From Jimgerdemannia flammicorona (lineage: Eukaryota > Mucoromycota > Endogonomycetes > Endogonales > Endogonaceae), in the NCBI GenBank assembly GCA_003990745.1, contig RBNI01005881.1, positions 1 through 11,989 of the forward strand: a stretch of DNA of 11,989 nucleotides, given 5' to 3'. The notes under the pieces were generated by a model. That model was not told the origin of the DNA and searched no databases. It saw only the letters and a program-made list of their open reading frames with translations. The translations under genes were made by a program, and so were the position numbers. Positions 1 through 9,310 of the stretch are shown here, in pieces. Numbering within the stretch: the stretch's first letter is position 1; every line of letters starts with the position of its first letter.

Positions 1-941
1 AAGATATCTATAATATAATCTAGTTAAATAATGATGAAGCAGAAGATAATGATCCCTCTGATGCTGATATGACCTCCAGTCAAGGATCTCTGCCAGCTCT
101 GATCACTCTGTCAATCTTGCTGATGAACTTACAATAGTTCATAACTATTTATGAGATCTATTGAGATAATGACTACTGGTATGAGTATCAACCTGCATTT
201 ATACCTAACTACTTTAACTACAATGAAAAGACTGGAAAACACAATCTGTACCTCAAGACAACCCTCAAGATTGAACTAACAACCCCACCTCTCAAATATG
301 AATGAAATGAGCAACAGCTACCAGTATATTACAACTCTGTAACTCATAATACCATAACCTATAGAAGGTATATAGATAGCAAATCTAATGAAAGTGAAGA
401 TGACATACCTCTCCTTTACCCACTAACTCCATATCCAGTATATGAAACAGATGATGCTATCTTGTGGGACAGTAATATAATCTCAATATATTATTACCTG
501 AGTAAATAGAGAGAAGTAATCTAAGAACTACACTTCCTAGATAACTACTTTATTAGAGATAATATCATTAATAGTGATATTATTGAAAACTATCCAGATA
601 GCATCTAAATCTATAAATAGCTTAGCAGTCATTAGTATAGTTAAATTAGTCTTATATAATATGACTGTATACTAACTCAGCAGTTAGATGATCTCTTGAT
701 ATATCAGTTCACACTTGTACTATATGACTACATTCTGACTCAGCAAGGTATTAAGTACTATATCTATATTTAGCATAGTCTAGATAGCCTCTCATTAGTA
801 TAAATTCCCCCTCTTCCAGATCTTAGAAACTCAGATAAGAACAGATCTGAATATAACTCCTGAACACTTCTCCATAATATCTCTTCATACAACTACTCCT
901 AGTATAGCAGTATCATGAATAGCAAATAAATCTATTTAATT
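1..941. other. AT-rich, CpG-free flanking DNA
   Basis: This stretch has no recognisable intact gene. It is AT-rich and rich in TA steps, and reading it through I find no CG dinucleotide before base 956, although both C and G are common. Stops are frequent in every frame over most of its length. This is what an old, heavily cytosine-mutated repeat or a decayed intergenic region looks like. Composition changes abruptly at about 942, where purine-rich DNA and then the LINE begin. Its identity is unknown; a remnant of a retrotransposon or of a host gene are both possible. Confidence 0.7.
30..506 (+). pseudogene. possible decayed reading frame, function unknown
   Basis: One frame stays fairly open: bases 30-134, 165-302 and 306-506 are free of stops and are separated by TAG (135), TGA (162) and TGA (303). 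For DNA this AT-rich I would expect roughly ten stops over this length rather than three. The conceptual product is Tyr-, Asn- and Asp-rich with an acidic N-terminal part and several prolines around 415-445. Beyond 507 stops become dense, at about the rate expected by chance. I do not recognise a family. It may be a mutated coding remnant of an older element, or a chance open stretch. Confidence 0.25.
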
Positions 942-953
942 AGGAGGAGGAGG
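942..953 (+). repeat. (AGG)4 microsatellite at LINE 5' junction
   Basis: Four AGG units lie in the short purine-rich and GC-rich tract that separates the AT-rich flank from copy 1. The homology between the two LINE copies begins only at about 967, so bases 942-966 are either the target DNA of copy 1 (part of its left target-site duplication) or extra 5' sequence that copy 2 lacks. The window does not contain copy 1's right end, which would decide this. Confidence 0.5.
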
Positions 954-966
954 ATCGCCTTTCACC

Positions 967-1036
967 AGTACCATTTGAGTGACACAAGACTCAGACAACA
1001 CTTTCGACAACATCTTCAAGTATTAGTGCTATCAAG
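967..1036 (+). promoter_or_regulatory. LINE copy 1 5' UTR
   Basis: These 70 nt precede the ORF1 start and match the 70 nt of copy 2 with only three differences, all transitions. The segment is C- and A-rich, unlike the G-rich rest of the element. It holds two adjacent 12-mers, GACAACACTTTC and GACAACATCTTC (994-1017), which differ at two positions. A full-length LINE must carry or acquire a promoter near its 5' end, so this is the natural place for one, but no specific promoter motif can be claimed. Confidence 0.6.
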
Positions 1037-2922
1037 ATGGCGAGCAACATGCATTCTGGTGAGTGTACTGGGCAGGGGGGCCCCAGTGCCTTTGACTGGC
1101 AGTATGTGGGGGGGGGTCAAGATGCTGGTCTTGGTATGCTGAGTGCTTCGATGAGGGGATGCAGGGCCGGAGGTGGTGGCAGAGGAGGTGCAAGACTGCA
1201 TGGGGGAGGGAGGATGACCTTCATAGTAAGGTCAGAATGGGAAAGCAGGCGACTGGGTTAGATGGCTGGCTGGAGCTGGGAAAGGTGGCTGCTACCTCGA
1301 GGGGCAAGGAGGCCTCTCTACTAGGGGGTCAGCATAGTGGGGCTGGAGGTGTAGTGGCTGAGGCAGTGACTGCTGATGGCAGTGTGATGGGTAATCTGGA
1401 AAAAAATCCAGATGTAACAGCTAATGGGAGACCTAGACAGAGGAGCGGCATGAGACCCGAGGACCTGGCTGATGGTGTGATGGGCCTAGTGGCAGCCCCA
1501 TTACTCAAAAAATCTAGATCGGAATTTGCCGTCATGCTGTGCTTTCGTAGCTTGGCAGTGATGGCAAAGATGATACTGGGGCTGCTGGCTAGCAAGGTGA
1601 AAGGTGCGGCCTCAGTTAAGTTTTTGAAGAAGCTGGAGGCAGTCGAGATGGGGTTTGAAGAGAAGGGTTTGCTACTAGAGGCAGTGGAGAAGGGTGTAGT
1701 GGTTGGAGGGATTTCAGTGCCAATGGCGAGGTGTATGCATTGGGATCCCCGAGTGGTTCATCTGGTGATCACAGACTTGCTGACAGTGAAGAAGGAGGAG
1801 GTGAGGGGGCTGGTCACAGATGTGGTGAAGGAGTATGGCAAGGTGATTGACATTGAGTTCAGGGTATGGGAGGGGACTGAGCTCAGGACAGATGATGTGG
1901 ATGTCCGGCTGAGGCTGTTTGGGATGGAGAATACTGGGAAGGCTAGGGACTGGCTGGTAGCATTGAAGTGGGGCCCGGTGGAGTGCAAGGTTTCGAGGGT
2001 GAAGGGGTCAGAGGAAGAGGAGGAGGACCTACTGGAGGTACTTGAGGACTTAGCCAGGGCTGTGGAGAGGAGGCAAAGGGCTTGGAGGGCTTACGAGGCT
2101 AGGATGGTAGTGGAGGTGATTGAGGGCAAGAAGGTGCAAATGGACAAGGTGCTCTGGGAGAAGGCAAAGGGGAGACAGCTGCAGAAGGATTTGCTGGCCA
2201 GTTTGGATAGGGGTCAAAGGGCAGGGGCTATAGAGGAGGGCACTGGAGTGAGTACTAGTATCTGGGTGGAGGCTGGGCAGCAAGGGGAGAAGACGAAGGA
2301 GAGTGGGGGAAAGGGGCCGGAGGAGGCAGTAGTGGACACGGTGATGGCAGATGATAATCTAATCCAGTATGGTATTCCTGAGGTGGGAGAGGGGGAGTTG
2401 GAGGATGTGTCAGAGGATGGTTGGGATGAGTCTGTGAGAACTGAGGAGAGGAAGGAAGGAGAGGCAGATTTGGCACAAGCAGCAGAGGTAGTTGGGGGGG
2501 AGAAGTGGCTGTTGAGGGTGCTGCAAAATGTGGTGGCTGAGGAACTGGGAGAGATCGACTTCCGGGTGATCAGTGAGAAATTCTGGGGGCGAGTGTTGCG
2601 AGGAGAGGAGGTCGTGAGGAAGTTGAGAGATGAGATGATGGCAGCTCTTTTAGAGACAGAGGAGTATGAGGTTACCGAGGTGAGGGAGGCAATGCTCTTG
2701 GGTATTGCTAATGAGAGGGCAGCATATCTGTGGGGGCCGTGGAAGGGACTGGCAAAGTGGCAGATGGTGTGCGAGGAGCACCAGACATCAATGGAGATTG
2801 TGGATGGTGAGGACTGTGCGGAATTGTTGGCAGCTCTGGACGAACAGCAAAATGTGGAGGATGAGATTGTGGTGGAACAGAATCTGGATCTGGCTGGAGA
2901 GGAAGTGAGTATGGAATTGTAG
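1037..2922 (+). pseudogene. LINE copy 1 ORF1 (RNA-binding-type protein), 1-bp frameshift
   Basis: This is the first ORF of the element, expected to bind element RNA and form the ribonucleoprotein. The start at 1037 is chosen because it matches the copy 2 start, lies 70 nt from the 5' end, and has a good context (A at -3, G at +4). The frame breaks near 1231, where copy 2 has one more base. The rest of the protein then continues in another frame to the TAG at 2920, so the ATG at 1159 is an artefact of the shift. Restoring one base of length would give 1887 bp, exactly the copy 2 length. The N-terminus is Gly/Arg-rich. A segment at about 1755-1990 has a beta-alpha-beta pattern suggestive of an RRM-like fold. 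It is followed by a run of Glu and a charged helical region with coiled-coil character. No CCHC knuckle is visible. Apart from the frameshift there is no internal stop, a contrast with ORF2. Confidence 0.85.
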
Positions 2923-2955
2923 ATGTGGGATATCAATATTATCAAATATTTTACT

Positions 2956-3660
2956 ATGAATAGTACAACCAATATTTTTTCTTTGAATGTCAATGGGCTT
3001 AGGGGGACTGAGAGGCGATGTATGATTTTTGGATGGCTGAAGAAACTGGAGGCAGATCTCTTCTTACTTCAAGATATATGGTGTAAGGGGGAGGAAGATG
3101 GACTGGAATAGACAAGAGAGTGGGGTGGGGCAGTGGTTTGGCAGGGTAAAGTGGGAATCCTAGTTAGGAAGGGGAAAGGGGACATTGTGGACATTGGACA
3201 TTGGAGTAGTAGATTAGTGTGGGGGACTTGGCGGAGGCCTGGATGGAACTCAATTGTGGTGGGATCTTGCTACTGCCCGGCTGAGAGGGGGTCCCGAGTG
3301 GTATGGATTGGAGATCTGCAGGATTCTGGGCTCTTGGTTGAGGCTGGGGTGGATTGTCTGGGGGGCGATTTTAATATAGTACGGGAGAGTAGACTGGACA
3401 GAATGGATGGGGGACAGGGTATGGTTAGAAGGAGTGGGGGATTGGAGGACTGGGAAGAGGTGGAAAGACTCAGCTCACTGGTGGACACCATGCGACTTCA
3501 GGATGGAGATCGATGTCTATATACTCACTGGGTGGGAGGACTTGATACTAGGATTGATTGGATTCTGACTGCTGAGTATTGGGGCAATACAGTTTGGGAG
3601 ACGATGGAGGTCGAGTGGTGCCCCTGGTCAGATCACTGGGGTATTCGGAGAGGAGGGAGG
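2956..3660 (+). other. APE-like endonuclease domain, copy 1
   Basis: In L1-type LINEs this domain nicks one strand of the target to prime reverse transcription. Visible motifs in order are SLNVNGL at the N-terminus, LLQD (Asp codon 3073-3075), a GKVGILV strand, a CYCPAE strand, GGDFN (3361-3375), TRIDWIL and WSDHW (3625-3639). These match the APE/exonuclease III fold. The usual Glu of the LQE motif is Asp here and in copy 2. A TAG at 3109 interrupts it. Confidence 0.85.
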
Positions 3661-4906
3661 TTTGGAGGGAGCAGAGAGGGGCCAGGACATTGGTGTCTGA
3701 ACTCTTTGCTGCTGGGTGAGGTGGACCTGTGGAATGCATGGGTGGTAGAGGTACGATCCAAGATTAATAATTGGAGGTGAGCCGGGATGAGGATTAGTGA
3801 TAGGTGGCATAGACTGAAATCCGAAGCTCAGAGGTACTGGGGGGAAGTGGGGAAGGAGCAAGGTGCTCAGCAGCAGAGACAAGTCTGATGGGCATCTAGG
3901 AGACTAGAAAGACTACTTTTGAATTGGGCTGGGCTGCTGGAGGAGGAGGAGGTTTTGGACTGAAAGGCTAAGTGGGCTAAGCTGGAAGTGGTGGAGCTGC
4001 AGAATTTGTTGAGGAAGGAGGAAGCAGCACAGGCTCAGGCTATGGCGGCAAGGCTATGGTGGCAGGGATTGGAAGAAGGAGAAAGGCCCACAAAGTTTTT
4101 GTCCCATCTACTTTATGCTAGGGGAGCAAGACACCAGTGGGAAGGAGTTCTTAATGATGAGGGAGAGATGGTATTAGGTGTGCAGGGGATCCTTGGCCAG
4201 CTGAGCACCTGCTGGAGCAACCTCTGGAGTGAAGAGGAGAGAGGGGAGGTAGCGCAAGCCATTGAGTGGCATCTGGAAGAGTGGCATCCAGATCCTGCAG
4301 CAGGATTGGGGGATCTTAGCCAACCAGTTTTGAGAGAGAAGATCCTTCGAGTTCTGGCATCCACAACCCTGGAGATGACACCTGGAGAGGATGATTTACC
4401 ATGGGACTTTTGGAAACATATGGCATCTGTAGAGGAGGTTCTAGAGGAGATGTTGCTGATGTGTGGTGAGGTCATCAGTACTGGGGAGTGGATTGGAGGG
4501 CAGCAGTTGGGACTGGTATCTCTGCTGTACAAGGACAAAGGGTGTAGAGAGGACTGGAAGAATTGGAGGCCAATTATGCTGCTGGATATGGACCGCAAGC
4601 TGGTCACCAAAATCCTGGTGGTGAGGCTATAGGGTGTGGCCCAACAGGTGCCAGGGAAGGAGCAGCGAGGCTTTGTGGGGGGCCAACTGATCCGAGATAG
4701 CATGGCATGAGTTCATGGGGTCATTGAAGGTGCTAGGGCTGCAGGGGTGAATGGCCGCTTAGTCTTCCTGGACCAGGAGAAGGCCTATGATAGGGTCTGG
4801 AGAGTTTGGTTAGAGAAGGTACTGGAGCACATTGGGGTACCAGTGGGTGTGTATCAGTCACTTATTGGATTACTGGAAGGAAGTAGGGCTGTGATTCTGG
4901 TGAATG

Positions 4907-4922
4907 GACACAGGGGGGCTTC
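4907..4922. repeat. left target-site duplication of LINE copy 2
   Basis: The 16 bases GACACAGGGGGGCTTC lie immediately left of copy 2 and recur exactly right of its poly(A) at 10657-10672. The sequence belongs to ORF2 of copy 1; joining either copy to the other side of the insertion restores the reading frame into the RT motif. The last C could belong to the element, which would make the duplication 15 bp. Confidence 0.95.
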
Positions 4923-4992
4923 AGTACCATTCGGGTGACACAAGACTCAGACAACACTTTCGACAACATCTTCAAGTATTGGTGCTATCAAG
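4923..4992 (+). promoter_or_regulatory. LINE copy 2 5' UTR
   Basis: These 70 nt run from the end of the target-site duplication to the ORF1 ATG. They differ from the copy 1 5' UTR at three positions. The two adjacent 12-mers (4950-4961 and 4962-4973) are unchanged between copies. It is the best candidate for an internal promoter or translation leader, but the sequence alone does not prove either. Confidence 0.6.
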
Positions 4993-6879
4993 ATGATGAG
5001 CAACATGCATTCTGGTGAGCGTACTGAGCAGAGGGGCCCCAGTGCCTTTGACTGGCAACATGTGGGGGGGGGTCGGGGTGCTGGTCTTGGTATGCCGAGC
5101 ACTTCGATGAGAGGACGCGGGGCTGGAGGGGGTGGCAGAGGAGGTGCAAGGCCACATAGGGGAGGGAGGATGACCTTCGTGGATAAGGTCAGGATGGGGA
5201 AGCAGGCGACGGGACTGAATGGCTGGCTGGAGCTGGGGAAGGCGGCTGCTTCCTTGAGTGACAAGGAGGCCTCTCCACTGGGGGGACAGCGTAGTGGGGC
5301 TGGAGGTGTAGTGGCTGAGGCAGTGACTATTGATGGCGGTGTGATGGGCAATCTGGAAAAAAATCCAGATGTGATGGCTGATGGGGGACCTGGACAGGGG
5401 AGCAGCACAGGATCTGGGGACCTGGCTGATGGTGTGATGGGCCTCATGGCAGCCTCGTTACTCAAGAAATCCCGATCAGAATTTGCCGTCATACTGTGCT
5501 TCCGAGGCTTGGCGGTGACAGCAAAGATGGTGCTGGGGCTGTTGGTGAGTGAGGTGAAGGGTGCAGCCTTGGTTAAGTTTTTGAAGAAGCTGGAGGCAGT
5601 CGAGGTAGGATTTGAAGAGAAAGACTTGCTACTGGAGGCTGTGGAGAAGGGTGTAGTAGTTGGAGGGATTTCAGTGCCGATGGCGAGGTGTATGTGCTGG
5701 AATCCCCAGGTGGTTCATCTGGTGATTGCAGACTTGCCGACGGTGAAGAAGAAGGAGGCATGGAGGCTAGTCACAGATGTGGTAAAGGAGTATGGTGAAG
5801 TGATCGATATTGGATTTAGAGTATAGGAGGGGACTGAGCTCAGGATAGGAGATGTGGATGTCCGGTTGAGGTTGTTTGGGATGGAGAATACTGGGAAGGC
5901 TAGGGACTGGCCGGTGGCGTTGAAGTGGGGCCCGATGGAGTGCAAGGTTTCGAGAGTAAAGGGGTCAGAGGAAGAGGAGGAGGACCTGCTGGAGGCACTT
6001 GAGGACTTAGTTGGGGCTGTGGAGAGGTGGCAGAGGGCTTGGATGGCTTATGAGGCTAGGATGGTAGTGGAGGTGATTGAGGGCAAGAAGGTGCAAATGG
6101 ACAAGGTGCTCTGGGAGAGAGCAAAGGGGAGACAGCTGCAGAAGGATCTGTTGGCCAGTTTGGATGGGGGACACAGGGCAGGGGCTATGGAGGAGGGCAC
6201 TGGAGTGAGTGCTAGCATCTGGACAGAGGGGGTGCAGTAAGGGGAGAAGACAAAGGAGAGTGGGGGATGGGGGCTGGAGGAGGCTGGAGTGGACATAGCG
6301 ATGGCAGAAGATATTCCAATCCAGTATGGGGTTCCAGAGGTGAGAGAGGGGGAGTTGGAGGATGTGTCTGAGGACGGGTGGGATGAGTCTGTGCGAACTG
6401 AGGAGAGGAAGAAAGGAGAGGTGGATTTGGAGCAGGCAGCAGAGGTAGTTGGAGGGGAGAAGTGGCTACTGAGGGTGCTGCGAAATGTGGCAGCCAAGGA
6501 ACTGGGCGAGATTGACTTCCGAGTGATCAGTGAGGAATTCTGGGGGTGAGTGCTGCGAGGGGAGGAGGTTGTGAGGAAGTTGAGGGATGAGATGATGGCA
6601 GCTCTTCTAGAGGCAGAGGAGTATGAGGTCGCTGAGGCAAGGGAGGCAACACTCTTGGGTATAGCTAATAAAAGGGCAGCCTATCTGTGGGGGCCACGGA
6701 AGAGACTGGAGAAGTGGCAGGTGGTGTGTGAGGAGCATCGGGCATCGATAGAGATGGTGGATGGGGAGAACTGTGCAGAACTATTGGCAGCTCTGGATGA
6801 ACAGCAGAATGTGGAAGATGAGATTGCAGTAGAACGGAACCTGGATCTGGCTGGAGAGGAAGTGAGCATGGAATTGTAG
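4993..6879 (+). pseudogene. LINE copy 2 ORF1 (RNA-binding-type protein), 3 stops
   Basis: This is the copy 2 counterpart of ORF1, 629 codons with its stop, in one frame throughout. Internal stops are TAG at 5824 (TGG in copy 1), TAA at 6238 (CAA in copy 1) and TGA at 6547 (CGA in copy 1). The start at 4993 follows the 5' UTR and has A at -3. Residues about 25-60 are rich in Gly and Arg (several RGG/RG pairs), as in RNA-binding tails. Residues about 238-330 have alternating hydrophobic strands and a helix that could be an RRM-like fold; this is a fold guess. An acidic Glu run follows, then a charged helical region. The C-terminal third is acidic. Cysteines are few and show no CCHC spacing. ORF2 begins just downstream. 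Confidence 0.88.
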
Positions 6880-6913
6880 ATGTGGAGATATCAACTTTAT
6901 CAAATATTTCGCT
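6880..6913 (+). promoter_or_regulatory. ORF1/ORF2 junction of copy 2
   Basis: The ORF1 stop TAG (6877-6879) is followed at once by ATG, as in copy 1. In copy 2 one extra base after this ATG puts it out of frame with ORF2, so the first usable ORF2 start is the ATG at 6914. The junction is AT-rich in an otherwise G-rich element. A compact stop-start like this is compatible with termination-reinitiation, but that mechanism is inferred. Confidence 0.5.
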
Positions 6914-7618
6914 ATGAATAGTACAACCAACATTTTTTCTTTAAACATCAATAGGCTTAGAGGGACTGGGAGGTGATGTATGATTTTTGGGTGGCTGAAG
7001 AAACTGGAGGCGGATCTCTTTTTACTTCAAGATGTACAGTGTGAGGGGGAGGAAGATGGACTGGAATGGACAAGAGAGTGGGGTGGAGAGGCAGTTTGGC
7101 AGGGTAAAGTAGGAATCCTGGTTAGAAAGGGGAAAGGGGACATTGCAGACACTGGACATTGGGGTAGTAGATTAGTGTGGGGGACGTGGCGGAGGCCTGG
7201 ATGGAACTCAATTGTGGTGGGATCTTGCTACTGCCCGGCTGAGAGAGGGACCCGAGTGGCATGGATTGGAGATCTGTGGGATTCTGGGCTCTTGGTTGAG
7301 GCTGGGGTGGATTGTCTAGGGGGTGACTTTGATATGGTACGGGAGAGTAGACTGGACTGAACTGATGGGGGACAGGGTGTAGCAGGAAGGAGTGGGGGAT
7401 TGGAGGACTGGGAAGAGGTGGAAAGACTCAGCTCACTGGTGGATGCCATGTGACTGCAGGATGGGGACCGATACCTATATACTCATTGGGTGGGAGGACT
7501 TGGAACTAGGATTGATTGGGTTCTGACTGTGGAGTGTTGGGGCAATACAGTTTGGGAGAAGATGGAGGTTGAGTGGTACCCTTGGTCAGACCACTGGGGT
7601 ATTTGGGGTAGTGGGAGG
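6914..7618 (+). other. APE-like endonuclease domain, copy 2
   Basis: Motifs parallel copy 1, with damage. The N-terminal motif reads SLNINRL, with Arg where copy 1 has Gly. LLQD again has Asp at 7031-7033. The usual DFN motif reads DFD because AAT has become GAT (7331-7333). TRIDWVL and WSDHW (7583-7597) are kept. Stops at 6974, 7358 and 7451 and the lost Asn make the domain non-functional. Confidence 0.83.
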
Positions 7619-8326
7619 TTTGGAGGGAGTGGAGAGGGACCAGGATACTGGCAGCTGAACTCTTCGCTGCTGGATGAGATGGACTTGTGGAATACGTGAG
7701 TGGTAGAGGTACAAACCAAGGTTATTGATTGGAGGCGAGCAGAGATGAGGATTGGAGATAGGTGGCATAGACTGAAATCCGAAGCTCAATGGTACTGGGG
7801 GGAGATAGGGAGGGAGAGGAGTGTGCAGCATAGGAGACAAGTCCGTTGGGCATCTAGGAGACTGGAACAGCTACTTCTGAATTGGGCTAGAGTATTGGAG
7901 GAGGAGGAGGTATTGGATTGGAAGGCTAAGCGGGCTAGGCTGGAAGTTGTGGAACTGCAGGATTTGTTGAGGAAGGAGGAGGCAGTGCAGGCTCAGGCTA
8001 TGGCAGCCAGGCTATGGTGGCAGGGATTGGAAGAAGGAGAAAGGCCCACAAGGTTTTTGTCCTGTCTCCTCCATGCTAGGAGAGCAAGACACTGGTGGGA
8101 AGGAGTTCTTAATGATGAGGGAGAGATGGTATTAGGTGTGCAGGGGATCCTTGGACAGTTGAGCACTCGCTGGAGCAACCTCTGAAGTGAAGAGGAAGGA
8201 GGGGAGGTGGAGCAGGACATTGAGTGGCATCTGGAAGAGTGGCACCCAAATTCTGCAGCAGAGTTGGGGGAGCTTGGTCAACCAGTTTTGGAAGAGGAGA
8301 TCCTTTGAGTTCTAGCATCAACAACC

Positions 8327-9310
8327 TTGGGAACTGTGCTGGGGGAGGATGGTTTGCCTTGGGACTTTTGGAAATGTATGGCGTCCATAGAGGAGGCTCT
8401 GGAGGAGATGTCACTGATGTGTGATGCAGTCATCAGTACCGGGGAATGGATTGGAGGGCAGCAGTTGGGGCTGGTATCCCTGCTGTACAAGGACAAAGGG
8501 TGTAAGGAGGACTGGAAGAACTGGAGGCCAATTATGCTGCTGGATATGGACCGCAAGCTGGTCACCAAAATTCTGGTGGCGAGGTTATGGGGTGTGGCCC
8601 AACAGGTGCTAGGGAAGGAGCAGCGAGGCTTTGTTGGAGGCCGACTGATCCGAGATGGCACGGCGTGGGTTCGCGGAGTTATTGAAGGTGCTAGGGCTGC
8701 AGGGGTGGATGGCCGCTTGGTCTTCCTGGACCAGGAGAAGGCCTATGATAGGGTTTGGAGAGTGTGGCTGGAGAAAGTACTGGAGTGCATTGGAGTACCA
8801 GTGGGCATGTGTCGGTCACTTATTGGACTACTAGAAGGGAGTAGGGCTGCAATTCTGGCTAATGGACACAGGGGGGCCTCCTTCTCCTTGGGGAGAGGGG
8901 TGCCGCAGGGGGATCCATTGTCACCCATCCTTTACGCCTTCGCCTTGGAGCCATTGTTGGATCAGATCCAGTACAGAGTTGGTGGATTGAATATCTTGGG
9001 CATCAATTGGAAGATGAGGGCCTTTGCAGATGATATGGTGGTTGGGTTGGGTTCGGTGACAGATGTGGCTAGATTCAAGGAGATAGTGGAGTGGTATGAG
9101 AGATGTTCTGAAGCAAAACTCAACTGGCACAAGTGTGAGACAATGGTCCTTGGGGAAGGAGTCGTAGGGGGGGACATCATTGGAACAATTGTCCTGGCTG
9201 GAAGAGTGGTACGGTACCTGGGTATTTATTTCTCAGTGTATGGCTCTTTACTTCCCAAGGAGTGGTGGGAGCACAAGCTGGTAGAATGGGGGAAGGTACT
9301 GACAAGCTGG
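8327..9310 (+). other. reverse transcriptase domain, copy 2
   Basis: This stop-free stretch carries the classical RT series: WRPIMLLDMDRK (from 8522), FLDQEKAYDRV with the motif A Asp at 8729-8731, a VPQGDPLSPIL motif around 8906, and FADD with both catalytic Asp codons at 9029-9034, then the LNWHKCE motif. All three catalytic Asp residues are present. The spacing and wording of the motifs are those of L1-type non-LTR reverse transcriptases. In copy 1 the same domain is split by copy 2. Confidence 0.92.

Larger units (their letters stand above)
967..4922 (+). mobile_element. LINE copy 1, 5' part (interrupted)
   Basis: This is the left part of a non-LTR retrotransposon of the same family as copy 2. 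It has a 70-nt 5' UTR, ORF1, and ORF2 up to the reverse-transcriptase region, where copy 2 was inserted after base 4922. It resumes at 10673. The left edge is where homology with the bounded 5' end of copy 2 begins; a shared C at 966 makes it uncertain by one base. Its visible 5273 bp align with copy 2 with only two 1-bp length differences, one in ORF1 near 1231 and one at the ORF1/ORF2 junction. As the host of the insertion it is the older insertion of the two. It is inactive. Confidence 0.93.
2923..4922 (+). pseudogene. LINE copy 1 ORF2, 5' part (endonuclease and start of RT)
   Basis: This encodes the element's endonuclease/reverse transcriptase, which nicks the target and copies the RNA there. 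The frame opens directly at the ORF1 stop (TAG then ATG at 2923). The more likely start is the second ATG at 2956, which is conserved in copy 2 and begins just before the endonuclease motif. The frame is broken by stops at 3109 (TAG), 3778, 3886, 3961 (TGA), 4630 (TAG) and 4708 (TGA), with no frameshift. Copy 2 has sense codons at these places; five are explained by TGG or CGA transitions, and the sixth (3886) faces a CGT. It contains the APE-like domain, a linker, the fingers of the reverse transcriptase (WRPI near 4567) and motif A with its catalytic Asp (GAC 4771-4773). It ends at the nested insertion, just before the QGDPLSP motif, which lies in the right-hand part. Confidence 0.9.

Noticed and set aside
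1159..1230. ATG at 1159 as the ORF1 start
   Set aside because: It is in the wrong frame for the N-terminal part. Comparison with copy 2 shows a 1-bp deletion near 1231, and the true start is at 1037.
2214..2993. 259-codon open frame on the minus strand
   Set aside because: It is the antisense of ORF1. It is Ser/Pro/Thr-rich, as expected from reading a G-rich strand backwards, and it is not kept open in copy 2.
4947..5492. 181-codon open frame on the minus strand
   Set aside because: It lies opposite ORF1 of copy 2, is Pro/Ser-rich, and has no recognisable domain. The matching copy 1 stretch is broken up.
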